Assembly: GCA_964640725.1 (NCBI GenBank)
Contig: CAZXIJ010000014.1
Location: 1 to 64,000, forward strand
Length of the DNA stretch: 64,000 nucleotides
Direction: 5' to 3'
Source of the DNA: CALHVX01 sp964640725
Lineage (GTDB): Bacteria > Pseudomonadota > Gammaproteobacteria > Pseudomonadales > Azotimanducaceae
Shown here one piece after another: positions 47,794 to 56,435 of the stretch. The notes beneath the pieces were generated by a model that was not told the origin of the DNA, ran no database searches, and saw only the letters and a program-made list of their open reading frames with translations. The translations under genes and the position numbers were made by a program. Numbering within the stretch: position 1 is the stretch's first letter; each line of letters begins with the position of its first letter.

Positions 47794-50058
47794 CTACTGT
47801 ATAGCCGTGTCGCTACGCGCGCCGCTGCGCTCGGCGACAGCCACGGAACGGCTCAGCTCGAGGTAGTCGAGCAGCACGTGGCCGCTTTCGCGCAGGAGCG
47901 GATCTTCCAGCGGATCTTCGTCGGTCTCCTCCGCTTCGGCCGCATCGGCTTCGTCATCCAGCTCGTCCAGGTCCGCCAGCAGAGGCTCGCCCTTGGCTTT
48001 GCGCAGCTGATTTTCCAGGGCCAGGCGCCAGGCGTCTTCCGAAGCCTTTTCCTGCCGGCGCTCAGCTTCGTTCAGAGAGATGTGGGTGCGTTCGCCGTTC
48101 TCTTTGTTCTTGGCCATCAGCGCCCGCAGGTAGACGAAGTCCGGATCGGTTTCGACGCGTACCTCGTGGCGCTGATTGAGCAGGTTCAGCACCGGCTGCA
48201 CCTGGTTACTGCGTGGGTACACGGCGGGCTGGATAACGTCCCAGGGCAGGGCGTCGTCGAGCGCGCTCTCGCCAATGCGGTCGGTGTCATACAGCTCCGG
48301 GAAAGCCACATCGGGAATAACGCCCTGGTGCTGGGTGCTCTGGCCGGAGATCCGGTAGAACTTGGCAGCGGTTACCTTGAGCTGCCCCCGGTTGAGCGGG
48401 ATCAGGGTCTGCACGGTGCCTTTGCCGAAGGTCTGGCTGCCAATGACAACGCCGCGCTCGTAGTCCTGAATCGCGCCGGCGAAGATCTCTGAGGCTGATG
48501 CCGAGAGGCGGTTGACCAGCACGGCCAGGGGCCCGTCCCAGGCGACCTTGTCGTCATTGTCGGAGTAGACGCTGGCGCGGCGGCGCGCCGCTTTGACCTG
48601 CACCGTGGGGCCAGACTTTATGAACAGGCCGGTCAGCGAGTCAGCCTCTGTCAGGGAGCCGCCGCCGTTGTTGCGCAGGTCCATGACGATACCGTTGACG
48701 CCGTCCGCCTTGAGCTCTTCGATCAGGCGGGCCACATCGCGGGTGGTGCTCTTGTAGTTGGGATCGCCACGCTGGCTGGCCTTGAAGTCAGCATAGAACG
48801 TTGGCACTTCGATGATGCCGATCTTGTAGTCGCTGCCGCCACGCTTCAGGGTCAGCAGCTTCTTCTGCGCGGCCTGTTCCTCAAGCTGTACGGCGTCACG
48901 GGTGATTTGCACGATGCGGGTGGTGGCGCCCTCGTCGTCGGGCTGTACTTCGAGCCGCACGATGCTGCCTTTCGGGCCGCGAATCATCTCGACGACATCG
49001 TCCAGGCGCCAGCCGACGACGTCGATGAGGGGGCCATCTTCGCCTTGCCCCACACTCAGGATGCGATCTGATGGCTTGACCTGACCGGTCTTGTCAGCGG
49101 GGCCGGCGGTGACCAGACGAACGATGGACGTGTAGTCATCTTCGCTGCGCAACACAGCGCCGATGCCTTCCAGCGACAGCGACATGTTGATATTGAAGTT
49201 CTGCGATGTTCGCGGCGAGAAGTATTGCGTATGCGGGTCGTAGATGCTCGCGAAGGAATTGATGTAGAGCGCGAAGGCGTCTTCAGCCTTGGTCTGCTTG
49301 GTTTGCTTGAGGCGGTTCTTGTAGCGCTTGGTCAGCAGTTCCTGGATCTCATCCAGGGGCTTGCCGTTGAGCTTCATGGACAAGGCCGCAGCGCGCAGGC
49401 GCTGGTTCCATAACGCATCCAGGGCCTTCTCGTCTTTTGCCCAGGGCGCTTCTTCGCGATCGATCAGCAGCGCGTCTTTGGCCTCGAACAGGGTGTCGTC
49501 CAGGGGCTTGTTAAGCGCTTCGAGCATATATTCGAGCCGCTCCACGACCCGGTCCTGGAACAGGTTGAACATCTCGAATGCCGGACGCAGGTTGCCGCGC
49601 TTCAGCGCGTCATCGAGCTTGTAGCGATAGCTGTCGAAGGTGGCGACATCGGCAGCGGTGAAGTATGAGCGGGCGCTGTCGAGGGTGTCGAGATAGTTGT
49701 CGAAGATGTGGCTCGACAGATCGTCGTCAATCTTCTTTTCCAGGAAGTGCGCATGGCGCAGTTGCTCGAGAATAGTCAGGCTGGTACGCGGATGGATGTC
49801 GAGCGGCGACACCGACTTCCACACAAAGTCCGTTGGGTCCATGCCCGCAGAACCGAGCACGGGCGGTGGTTTCGGCGCCGTGCTGGCCGTATCTGCCGGA
49901 GCGGGCGGTGCAGCCGGTGCAGCGGCCTCGACATCGGCCCGGGCGGCAGTGCCGAGCCCGGCAAGCAGCAAGCCGGCCAGGAGCATCGCGCTGAAGCGCG
50001 GCGCCCGATGTGTGGTGGGTGAAGCGGGTGCAGCGATTACTGCGACAGCACGTTCCAT
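47794..50058 (-). CDS. prc: Tail-specific protease Prc (Tsp)
   Basis: This 754-residue periplasmic S41 protease degrades proteins with nonpolar C-termini and processes lipoproteins and cell-wall enzymes. It has a signal peptide (LLAGLLLAGLGTAARADV), the N-terminal helical domain, a PDZ domain (GIGAVLRSEDDYTSIVRLV to RGPKGSIVRL), and the Ser-Lys dyad in LSASASEIFAGA (Ser) and QTFGKGTVQ (Lys). The C-terminal DUF3340-type region ends with an acidic tail (DELDDEADAAEAEETDEDP). Length is close to that of E. coli Prc. AAGAGAT serves as weak RBS. Confidence 0.95.
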   Translation of the reverse strand: MERAVAVIAAPASPTTHRAPRFSAMLLAGLLLAGLGTAARADVEAAAPAAPPAPADTASTAPKPPPVLGSAGMDPTDFVWKSVSPLDIHPRTSLTILEQLRHAHFLEKKIDDDLSSHIFDNYLDTLDSARSYFTAADVATFDSYRYKLDDALKRGNLRPAFEMFNLFQDRVVERLEYMLEALNKPLDDTLFEAKDALLIDREEAPWAKDEKALDALWNQRLRAAALSMKLNGKPLDEIQELLTKRYKNRLKQTKQTKAEDAFALYINSFASIYDPHTQYFSPRTSQNFNINMSLSLEGIGAVLRSEDDYTSIVRLVTAGPADKTGQVKPSDRILSVGQGEDGPLIDVVGWRLDDVVEMIRGPKGSIVRLEVQPDDEGATTRIVQITRDAVQLEEQAAQKKLLTLKRGGSDYKIGIIEVPTFYADFKASQRGDPNYKSTTRDVARLIEELKADGVNGIVMDLRNNGGGSLTEADSLTGLFIKSGPTVQVKAARRRASVYSDNDDKVAWDGPLAVLVNRLSASASEIFAGAIQDYERGVVIGSQTFGKGTVQTLIPLNRGQLKVTAAKFYRISGQSTQHQGVIPDVAFPELYDTDRIGESALDDALPWDVIQPAVYPRSNQVQPVLNLLNQRHEVRVETDPDFVYLRALMAKNKENGERTHISLNEAERRQEKASEDAWRLALENQLRKAKGEPLLADLDELDDEADAAEAEETDEDPLEDPLLRESGHVLLDYLELSRSVAVAERSGARSDTAIQ

Positions 50059-50369
50059 CTAATCTCTTGCCTCTCTTTGGCTCGCCGCCCTGAAGGTGGC
50101 TTGCAACCGGTCTTCCGAAGGTACCCGGTTATGTCCAGTTTGGTCGCTCGCGACGGCACGCGCTGCGTCCCAGTCGCCTCTTTGGACCGTGCTGCAGCAG
50201 ATTTGCTCCCGACCGGCCTTGGTCTCGCGCTGTGATCGTTCGCTGCGGGCTGTTCGCGGTCGGATTCGCGGCTCTGATGGCCTGATTGTCCTGTAAGATG
50301 CCCCCAAGCATCACGGCCAGAATGTAACCCGGTCGTGAACCGATGAGCAATCAAGGATTTCAGGCGCTT
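50059..50369. other. Intergenic region between prc and the FKBP gene
   Basis: About 310 bp without a gene. It contains an AACCGG (50105-50110) / CCGGTT (50125-50130) hairpin near the prc start and a TAAGAT word (50294-50299) that may be the -10 of the FKBP gene, without a clear -35. No tRNA or riboswitch pattern was seen. Confidence 0.5.
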
Positions 50370-51101
50370 ATGAGGATTAGAGCAAATAATTTGCGTAGTA
50401 TTTTGGCCCCGTCGGCGGCACTGCTATTGGTGCTGGCAGCGGGCTGTGCCAAGCCCGCCGCGACGACCCCGGCTGCGGCGGAGCCTGCGCTGGACCTCAG
50501 CTCTGACGGCGCCAAGGCCAGCTACACGCTGGGCTACGGCACCAGCGACGATCTTAAAACGCGCATGAACGAAGATTTTGACGGCGCTGCCTTCATGGCT
50601 GGCGTTCAGGATGCGATCAGCGAAGCCACGCCTCAGGTCACGCAGGAAGAAGGACGGCGGACCCTCGGCGCGATCGGCGAGAAGGCGCGGGCCGCAGCGG
50701 TTAAGGCTGCAGAAGCCAACACGGAAACCGGCAAAACCTTTCTGGCAGAGAACGCCAAGGTCGAGGGCGTGACCGTCCTCGAGTCAGGCTTGCAGTACCA
50801 GGTCCTGACGGAAGGCGAGGGCGATTCCCCCGGACCGACCTCGACCGTGACCACGCACTACGAAGGCAAGTTGATCGACGGTACGGTGTTCGACAGCTCC
50901 ATTGAGCGCGGCGAGCCGACCAGCTTCCCCCTCAACCGCGTGATCCCTGGCTGGACCGAAGCGCTGCAGCTCATGAAGCCGGGCAGCAAGTGGCGGCTGT
51001 TCATTCCCTCGCAGCTGGCCTACGGCGAGCGGGCGACGGGCAGCATTCCGGCCAACTCGACCCTGATCTTCGAAGTCGAGCTGATCAGCGTCGATTCCTG
51101 A
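50370..51101 (+). CDS. FKBP-type peptidyl-prolyl isomerase lipoprotein (FkpA/Mip-like)
   Basis: The protein has 243 residues with a lipoprotein signal LLLVLAAGC (Cys26). An N-terminal FKBP dimerisation domain (about 45-120, SYTLGYGTSDDLKTRM) precedes the FKBP_C catalytic domain, with VTTHYEGKLIDGTVFDSS, VIPGWTEALQLMKPGSKWRLFIP and LAYGERATGSIPANSTLIFEVELI. It helps fold envelope proteins. The ATG at 50370 is favoured over 50343 because it begins a standard lipoprotein signal; AAGGA lies upstream of it. Confidence 0.92.
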   Translation: MRIRANNLRSILAPSAALLLVLAAGCAKPAATTPAAAEPALDLSSDGAKASYTLGYGTSDDLKTRMNEDFDGAAFMAGVQDAISEATPQVTQEEGRRTLGAIGEKARAAAVKAAEANTETGKTFLAENAKVEGVTVLESGLQYQVLTEGEGDSPGPTSTVTTHYEGKLIDGTVFDSSIERGEPTSFPLNRVIPGWTEALQLMKPGSKWRLFIPSQLAYGERATGSIPANSTLIFEVELISVDS

Positions 51102-51160
51102 TCGGGCGCAGCGGTCCTTTGGCGGCGGCCAAGCCACCCCATTCGGGGACCCGTCCGGGG

Positions 51161-51260
51161 NNNNNNNNNNNNNNNNNNNNNNNNNNNNNNNNNNNNNNNN
51201 NNNNNNNNNNNNNNNNNNNNNNNNNNNNNNNNNNNNNNNNNNNNNNNNNNNNNNNNNNNN
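51161..51260. other. Scaffold gap (100 N)
   Basis: Unlike the other two gaps, the flanking bases are not copies of each other; both are GC-rich (GGGGACCCGTCCGGGG before, CCCGAAAGAGCCCCCG after). Sequence is probably missing here. Confidence 0.9.
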
Positions 51261-51481
51261 CCCGAAAGAGCCCCCGAACGGGCGGCAGCCGGGTCGCCAG
51301 GACCGTTGTGCTGGGCACTGCCGCCCTGGCGGCCGGCCTCTACTGGCTCAGCAGCGAAGGCTGGCTCGACGGCGCAGAGATCGTCCGCTACCTGCTGGCG
51401 AGCCTGCTGTTCGTGGCGGTGCCCCTGGTCCTGGCGGCCGTTCTCGCGGTGATCCTGAGGGTGCTGCGGCGGCGCCGCTAG
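51261..51481 (+). CDS. Small membrane protein, 5' end possibly in gap
   Basis: About 72 residues are visible after the gap: a basic N-terminus (RKSPRTGGSRVARTV), a hydrophobic segment (VLGTAALAAGLYWL), a short polar loop (SSEGWLDGAEIVRY), a second long hydrophobic segment and a final RVLRRRR. A GTG at 51308 could be the start, making the gene complete. No family is recognised. Confidence 0.55.
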
Positions 51482-51493
51482 GCGGCAGGCACC

Positions 51494-51805
51494 CTACTGT
51501 GACTGCTGCTGCATCTGGGCCAGCTGCTCTGGCGTTGCCTCGGTCTGGTGCTCCGCCTTCCAGGTGCTGTATGGCATGCCGTACACACGCTCTCGGGCCG
51601 CTTCCATGGGCACGTTGACCCCGGCGTCCTGCGCCGCCGCGACGTACCACTTGGACAGGCAGTTGCGGCAAAAGCCCGCCAGATTCATCAGCTCGATGTT
51701 CTGCACGTCCTTGCGGCTGTCCAGATGCTCGAGCAAGCGCCTGAACACCGCCGCTTCCAGCGCCTGCTGCTGGTCTGCCTCGAGATCGATTGAAGCCATG
51801 GTCAT
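51494..51805 (-). CDS. DUF1244 family protein
   Basis: This 103-residue protein has the family core AAVFRRLLEHLDSRKDVQNIELMNLAGFCRNCLSKWY split across residues of about 18-54, then YGMPYSTWKAEHQ. The two Cys in FCRNCLSKW are conserved. Function is unknown; the family is common in proteobacteria. ATG codons at 51805 and 51799 are both possible. It is divergent from the TerC gene. Confidence 0.92.
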   Translation of the reverse strand: MTMASIDLEADQQQALEAAVFRRLLEHLDSRKDVQNIELMNLAGFCRNCLSKWYVAAAQDAGVNVPMEAARERVYGMPYSTWKAEHQTEATPEQLAQMQQQSQ

Positions 51806-51851
51806 ATCCGCTGTGAGAAAGTTCGCGCCAGTGTGCGGCGGTGGCCGCACA

Positions 51852-51877
51852 GCCTGCAAGTCTGCGCGCGTGCAGGC
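51852..51877 (+). promoter_or_regulatory. Hairpin in the TerC gene leader
   Basis: GCCTGCA (51852-51858) and TGCAGGC (51871-51877) form a 7-bp stem. It was checked as a yybP-ykoY manganese riboswitch, common before TerC genes, but the conserved loops of that class are not present. Confidence 0.4.
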
Positions 51878-51908
51878 TTGCGCGGGAGATCATTGAAGGA
51901 GATTGCCC

Positions 51909-52664
51909 ATGGAAGCGCTCTTGACTCCAGAGGCACTGGTTGCCTTTGCGACCCTGACAGTGCTCGAGATCGTGCTCGGCATCGACAACATCGTGTTCAT
52001 ATCCATCCTGACGAATCGGCTCCCGGTGGCAGAGCAGCCCCGGGCACGGTTTCTGGGCCTGGCAGCGGCCATGGTGATGCGTATCGCATTGCTGCTGTCT
52101 CTGGCCTGGATCATGCGGCTGACCACGCCGCTGTTCACGCTGTTGGAACTCGAGATCTCTGGCCGCGACCTGATTTTGCTGGCCGGTGGCACGTTCCTGA
52201 TCGCCAAGGCCACCCGGGAGGTCCACAACTCCCTCGAGGGCGACGAAGACGATCCGTCTGCGGGGGGGCGCACAGTCAGCTTTGTGGGCGTGCTGGCCCA
52301 GATCGCGCTGATCGACGTGGTCTTTTCCCTCGACAGCGTGATCACGGCGGTCGGGCTGGTCGATCAGATCCCGATCATGGTCGCCGCAATTGTGGTTGCG
52401 GTGCTGGTGATGATGGCGGCGGCAGGCACCATCAGCGGCTTTATCGACGAGCATCCAACCGTCAAGATGCTGGCGCTCACCTTCCTGGTACTGATCGGCG
52501 TCACGCTGGTGGCGGAGGGCCTCGATTTTCACGTCCCCAAGGGCTACATCTACTTCGCCATGGCGTTCTCCTTTGGCGTCGAAGTGCTCAACATACGCGC
52601 GCAGCGCAAGCGCAGGGCGAGCGTCAAGCTGCGCAAGGCGCAGCTCGGTGATCTGATCAACTGA
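51909..52664 (+). CDS. TerC family membrane protein
   Basis: This is a 251-residue integral membrane protein with seven or more helices. The family motifs EIVLGIDNIVFISIL and ALIDVVFSLDSVITAVG carry the intramembrane acidic residues typical of TerC/Alx-type metal (Mn2+) exporters. The last 40 residues are basic (RAQRKRRASVKLRKAQ). AAGGAG before the ATG at 51909 decides the start. No tellurite-resistance operon is nearby, so a metal-homeostasis role is more likely. Confidence 0.93.
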   Translation: MEALLTPEALVAFATLTVLEIVLGIDNIVFISILTNRLPVAEQPRARFLGLAAAMVMRIALLLSLAWIMRLTTPLFTLLELEISGRDLILLAGGTFLIAKATREVHNSLEGDEDDPSAGGRTVSFVGVLAQIALIDVVFSLDSVITAVGLVDQIPIMVAAIVVAVLVMMAAAGTISGFIDEHPTVKMLALTFLVLIGVTLVAEGLDFHVPKGYIYFAMAFSFGVEVLNIRAQRKRRASVKLRKAQLGDLIN

Positions 52665-52669
52665 CCGCT

Positions 52670-52698
52670 TTGCGTGCCCGGCACGGGCGCGTCACAAT
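52670..52698 (+). promoter_or_regulatory. Promoter of the PP2C phosphatase gene
   Basis: TTGCGT (52670-52675), a 17-nt spacer and CACAAT (52693-52698) form a reasonable sigma70 promoter with a leader of about 78 nt. Confidence 0.5.
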
Positions 52699-52782
52699 AG
52701 GCCCAAGAATCGAGCCGGCCTCGCGCCCGCGCGCCAGGGGATCTCCGACTCCCCACCCCCGCAGCCACAAGATACGTTTCCT

Positions 52783-53490
52783 ATGAAGTTCGTCGGCGCT
52801 ACTGACCTTGGGCAGGTTCGCCTTGGCAATGAAGACAGTTACGGCTTTGATGCCGGTCGGCGGGTCGCCGTGCTGGCCGATGGCATGGGCGGGCTGAATG
52901 CGGGCGAGATTGCCAGCGCCGCAGCTGTTCGGGCGTTCCTCGAAGCGGTGCCCGAGCGCATGACCGGGCCCGATCTGGAACAGGCTGCGATGGAAGCGAA
53001 TCGCAAGGTGTTCGAGATGAGTCGGGACAACACGGCGCTAGGCACCATGGGCACGACGCTGGTGGCCTGTGCCTTTGCGGCGCAGGAGTCCGGTGGGCAG
53101 TGGCTCTTTGCTCATATCGGCGATTCCCGCGCCTATCTGCTGCGCAGCGGCGAGCTGGAACGGGTGACCCGGGACCACAGCGTCGTGCAGGAGATGCTCG
53201 ATCACGGCCTGCTGACCGAAACGGAAGCTGCCCGGGCGCCCAACCGGCACATCATCACCCGGGCCATTGGGCTGGAAGCGCAGGTGACCGCCGATATCAT
53301 CGAGCTCGAGCAGCAGCCCGGCGACCAGATTCTGCTGTGCAGCGACGGTCTGTCCGATATGGTGTCTGAAGCCGATATGCTCGCCATCCTCACCACCGCA
53401 GAGGCGCCCTCGGTTGCTGCTGACCAGCTGATCGCCGCCGCCAACCGCGCCGGCGGCAACGACAACATCTCTGTGGTGCTCATTTCCTGA
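52783..53490 (+). CDS. PP2C-type serine/threonine protein phosphatase
   Basis: This 235-residue single-domain PPM phosphatase has all metal-binding motifs: GNEDSYGF, VLADGMGG, FAHIGDSRAYLL, LLCSDGLSDMV and GGNDNISVVLI. It dephosphorylates Ser/Thr-phosphorylated proteins. No partner kinase gene is in the window, which is unusual because stp and kinase genes are often adjacent. BolA follows 12 bp after the stop. Confidence 0.95.
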   Translation: MKFVGATDLGQVRLGNEDSYGFDAGRRVAVLADGMGGLNAGEIASAAAVRAFLEAVPERMTGPDLEQAAMEANRKVFEMSRDNTALGTMGTTLVACAFAAQESGGQWLFAHIGDSRAYLLRSGELERVTRDHSVVQEMLDHGLLTETEAARAPNRHIITRAIGLEAQVTADIIELEQQPGDQILLCSDGLSDMVSEADMLAILTTAEAPSVAADQLIAAANRAGGNDNISVVLIS

Positions 53491-53502
53491 AGGCGTCTGT
53501 CT

Positions 53503-53856
53503 GTGACAACCGAACAACAATCTTCTGCCGCCCAAGGTCCTGTCGGGCAACGCATCGAAGCGGCTCTCGCGAACGCCTTTGCGCTTGACCACCTGCAGGT
53601 TGTGAACGAAAGCGGGCAGCACAACGTGCCGCCGGGCTCAGAAACCCACTTCAAGGTGGTGCTGGTGTCCGGCGCTTTTGAAGGACAAGCGCGCATCAGG
53701 CGTCACCGCGCGGTCAACGCCGTTGTGGCGGAAGAACTTGCAGGTCCCGTTCACGCGCTGAGCATTCATGCCTACACCCGCCCGGAATGGCACAGCCGTC
53801 ACGGCAACGCGCCTTTATCGCCGCCTTGCTTCGGGGGCGAGCAGGCGAATCGCTGA
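53503..53856 (+). CDS. bolA: BolA family protein
   Basis: The protein has 117 residues from a GTG codon. The BolA class II KH-like fold is seen in IEAALANAFALDHLQVVNES, SETHFKVVLVSGAFEG and RIRRHRAVNAVV with the conserved His residues, ending ALSIHAYTRPEW. It works with monothiol glutaredoxins in Fe-S and stress control. The C-terminal 20 residues (SRHGNAPLSPPCFGGEQ) extend beyond the usual end. The next gene begins 6 nt after the stop. Confidence 0.92.
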   Translation: MTTEQQSSAAQGPVGQRIEAALANAFALDHLQVVNESGQHNVPPGSETHFKVVLVSGAFEGQARIRRHRAVNAVVAEELAGPVHALSIHAYTRPEWHSRHGNAPLSPPCFGGEQANR

Positions 53857-53861
53857 TTCCC

Positions 53862-54803
53862 ATGTTGCACGTTGCGACTTTCTATCACTTCACGACGCTC
53901 GATGACCTGACATCGATGCGCGAGCGTCTGCTGGCCCTTGGTGGCCAGTTGGCCCTCAAGGGCACGGTGCTGCTGGCCCCGGAAGGGCTGAACGCCACGA
54001 TCTGCGGGCCGCGCGCCGCAATCGACGAGTTTCTGACAAGTCTGGCAAGCGACGGTCGCTTTGGCGGCATGAGTGTCAAGTATTCCCGTGCGGCTGGCGA
54101 CGCCCCTGTGTTTCTGCGGTTCAAGGTCAAGCTCAAGTCCGAGATCGTCACCATGGGCGTGCCGGGCGTCGACGTGCGCGAACACACGGCGGAACATGTC
54201 GCGCCGCAGGCGTTTAACACACTGCTGAACGATCCGGCGGTCGCCGTTCTGGATGTCCGCAATCGCTACGAGACCGAAATCGGTTCCTTTGCCGGCGCCG
54301 AAGATCCGGGAACGGCATCTTTTCGAGAGTTCCCGGAGTACGTCGCGGAGCGATTCGGCGCCGATCGAGACCAGCCTGTGGCCATGTTCTGCACCGGAGG
54401 GATTCGCTGCGAAAAGGCCTCTGCCTATCTGGTCGAGCAAGGGTTCACCAAGGTGTACCAGCTCGATGGCGGGATCCTGCGCTATCTGGAGGAGGTGCCC
54501 CAGGACGAGAGCCTGTGGCACGGGGACTGTTTTGTATTCGACCAGCGCGTGACCGTTGATCACGACCTGCAGCCGGGCGGGCACGTGCAGTGCTTCGCGT
54601 GTCGTCGCCCGGTCGCCGCCGCGGAGCTTTCATCGCCGCACTATCAGGAAGGGGTCAGCTGTCCCGCCTGCTTTGGCGAGAAGACTGAGGATGCTCGAGC
54701 GGCCTATCGGGAGCGCCAGCGCCAGATGGACCTGGCCAGCCACCGGGGCCGATCTCATCTTGGCCCGGAGGCACAGCCTGCCGACGACGCCGGCAGTGAC
54801 TGA
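53862..54803 (+). CDS. trhO: tRNA uridine-34 hydroxylase TrhO (YceA)
   Basis: This 313-residue rhodanese-like enzyme forms 5-hydroxyuridine at position 34 of tRNAs using O2. The N-terminal UPF0176 domain (ATFYHFTTLDDL, GTVLLAPEGLNATICGP) is followed by a rhodanese domain with active-site Cys in MFCTGGIRCEKA. A C-terminal CxxC pair (CFAC and CPAC) follows. Length matches the family. The ATG at 53862 is chosen because the upstream frame is inside bolA. Confidence 0.94.
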   Translation: MLHVATFYHFTTLDDLTSMRERLLALGGQLALKGTVLLAPEGLNATICGPRAAIDEFLTSLASDGRFGGMSVKYSRAAGDAPVFLRFKVKLKSEIVTMGVPGVDVREHTAEHVAPQAFNTLLNDPAVAVLDVRNRYETEIGSFAGAEDPGTASFREFPEYVAERFGADRDQPVAMFCTGGIRCEKASAYLVEQGFTKVYQLDGGILRYLEEVPQDESLWHGDCFVFDQRVTVDHDLQPGGHVQCFACRRPVAAAELSSPHYQEGVSCPACFGEKTEDARAAYRERQRQMDLASHRGRSHLGPEAQPADDAGSD

Positions 54804-54806
54804 ACC

Positions 54807-55571
54807 CTAGCGCTCGCGCAGCAGGGTCGCCAGGGGGCGCCAGATCGCGCGCAGCAGCAGCGGCTGGGCCTCGGCCGTGGGATGGATGCCGTCGGCCTGC
54901 ATCAGGTTGCCGGCGAGGGCGATCTCTTCCAAAAACGCGTCGACCAGCGGTACGTCGTAGTCGTCCGCGAGGCGATCAAAGAGTCCGGTGAAGGCCCGGG
55001 TGTAGCGGGGGCCGTAGTTGGGCGGGATCTGCATGCCGACCAGGACGACCCGGGCGCCGGCGGCCTGGCTGGCTTCGACGATCGCGCGCAGATTTTTCTC
55101 GATGCGATCAACCGGATAGCCCCGCAGGCCATCGTTGCCGCCAAGCTCCACCACCAGGATATCCGGCTGGTGCGTTTGCAGCGCCTGATCGAGGCGCGCC
55201 AGGCCACCGCCGGTCGTCTCGCCGCTGATGCTGGCGTTGACGACACGATGTTCACTGCCCAGGCGATTCACTTCGGCCTCAAGCAACGCGACCCAGCCTT
55301 CGGCGCGTTGAATGCCGTATGCGGCGCTGATACTGTCGCCCAGAACCATGATGGTGGTGGGCGCCTGTACAGAGCCGGGCGCCAGCCGGGTGTCTTCTCC
55401 CAGTCCCTGCGGAATCTCGATTGCGGTTTCGGATCCGGTCCCGGGCGTCGCCGGCTCAGCCGGGAGCGTGACCGTTGCCGGGTCGCTGCAGCCCCACAGC
55501 AGGGCGAGCAGGGTCCAAAGCGCGGGCCGAAGCTTGTTGCCCCAGGCGGGGCTGCGTTGTTGTCTGCTCAT
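54807..55571 (-). CDS. tesA: Multifunctional SGNH esterase/acyl-CoA thioesterase I, lipoprotein form
   Basis: The protein has 254 residues in the SGNH fold: GDSISAAYG (Ser nucleophile), ISGETTGGGL (Gly), LGGNDGLRG (Asn) and ADGIHPTAEAQ (Asp, His). In E. coli TesA is periplasmic; here the N-terminus LLALLWGCSDP suggests a lipoprotein with a 50-residue linker. The position divergent from ybbA-ybbP is as in E. coli, supporting the name. The ATG at 55571 begins the signal; an upstream ATG at 55646 adds an unlikely tail. Confidence 0.92.
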   Translation of the reverse strand: MSRQQRSPAWGNKLRPALWTLLALLWGCSDPATVTLPAEPATPGTGSETAIEIPQGLGEDTRLAPGSVQAPTTIMVLGDSISAAYGIQRAEGWVALLEAEVNRLGSEHRVVNASISGETTGGGLARLDQALQTHQPDILVVELGGNDGLRGYPVDRIEKNLRAIVEASQAAGARVVLVGMQIPPNYGPRYTRAFTGLFDRLADDYDVPLVDAFLEEIALAGNLMQADGIHPTAEAQPLLLRAIWRPLATLLRER

Positions 55572-55649
55572 AGCAGGAATTGTGGGCGAAGGCGTTGACC
55601 GACGCAAAGTGCGAACCTCCCAGCCAGAACGATAGACAGGTGCCATGCC

Positions 55650-56432
55650 ATGCCAGATTCCCTGCCGGTTCCCGAGGCCTCCGCGCCAGCGCCGTCCGCT
55701 GCGAGCTCAGCGGACGAGCCAGCGGTCGCTCGCACGCAGGGAGTGGGCAAGGCCGTGCCGACGGCCGAGGGCGAGCTCAGAATCCTGCAAGATATCGATC
55801 TGGAAATCAGCGCTCGGGACACGCTGGCGATTGTCGGAGCCTCAGGCTCTGGCAAGACCACGCTGCTGGGCATCCTCGCGGGGCTCGATACGCCCACCAG
55901 CGGCCAGGTTTTCCTCGGCCCGCACGAGCTGACCGCGCTGGACGAAGAGCAGCGCGCGCTGGTGCGCGCTGAGCGGGTCGGGTTTGTGTTCCAGTCCTTT
56001 CAGCTGCTGGAAAGCCTGACCGCGCTGGAAAACGTCATGCTGCCGATCGAGCTGAAGCGCGGCAAAAACGTTCGAGCGCGGGCTGCGGCCTTGCTCGACA
56101 AGGTGGGCTTGTCGCCCCGGCTCGACCACTATCCGCGGCAGCTGTCTGGCGGCGAGCAGCAGCGCGTGGCCATTGCCCGGGCCTTTGCGACCGATCCGAG
56201 CATCCTTTTTGCGGACGAGCCCACGGGCAATCTGGATACCGCGACGGGCAGCCGGGTTATCGACCTGCTGTTCGAGCTCAACGCCGAGTTTGGCACCACC
56301 CTGGTCCTGGTCACCCACGATGCGCGCCTGGCGGCGCGCTGTGCCCGGCAGATCGAGATTGCCAGTGGCCGTATCGTTCGCGACGGACAGCCGACAGCGC
56401 CTGACTCCCTGGCGCCGGGCGAGGGCGCCTGA
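55650..56432 (+). CDS. ybbA: ABC transporter ATP-binding protein YbbA
   Basis: This 260-residue ATPase is of the MacB/LolD-type (type VII) family. It has Walker A GASGSGKTTLLG, Q-loop VFQSFQLL, signature LSGGEQQRVAIARA, Walker B ILFADEPTGNLD and the H-loop VTHD. The first 35 residues are an extra Ala/Ser/Pro-rich tail. It pairs with the YbbP permease 3 bp downstream. The substrate is unknown; envelope lipid or peptide handling is assumed from tesA linkage. Confidence 0.94.
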   Translation: MPDSLPVPEASAPAPSAASSADEPAVARTQGVGKAVPTAEGELRILQDIDLEISARDTLAIVGASGSGKTTLLGILAGLDTPTSGQVFLGPHELTALDEEQRALVRAERVGFVFQSFQLLESLTALENVMLPIELKRGKNVRARAAALLDKVGLSPRLDHYPRQLSGGEQQRVAIARAFATDPSILFADEPTGNLDTATGSRVIDLLFELNAEFGTTLVLVTHDARLAARCARQIEIASGRIVRDGQPTAPDSLAPGEGA

Positions 56433-56435
56433 CCG

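Noticed and set aside
50059..50369. tRNA or small RNA gene in the prc-FKBP gap
   Set aside because: No cloverleaf arms or TTCGA-type T-loop were seen, only a short hairpin.
51161..51260. Spurious-overlap explanation for the third gap
   Set aside because: Unlike the other two gaps, the flanks do not repeat each other, so sequence is probably missing.
51806..51908. yybP-ykoY manganese riboswitch before the TerC gene
   Set aside because: The short leader holds one simple hairpin and none of the conserved loops of that class.
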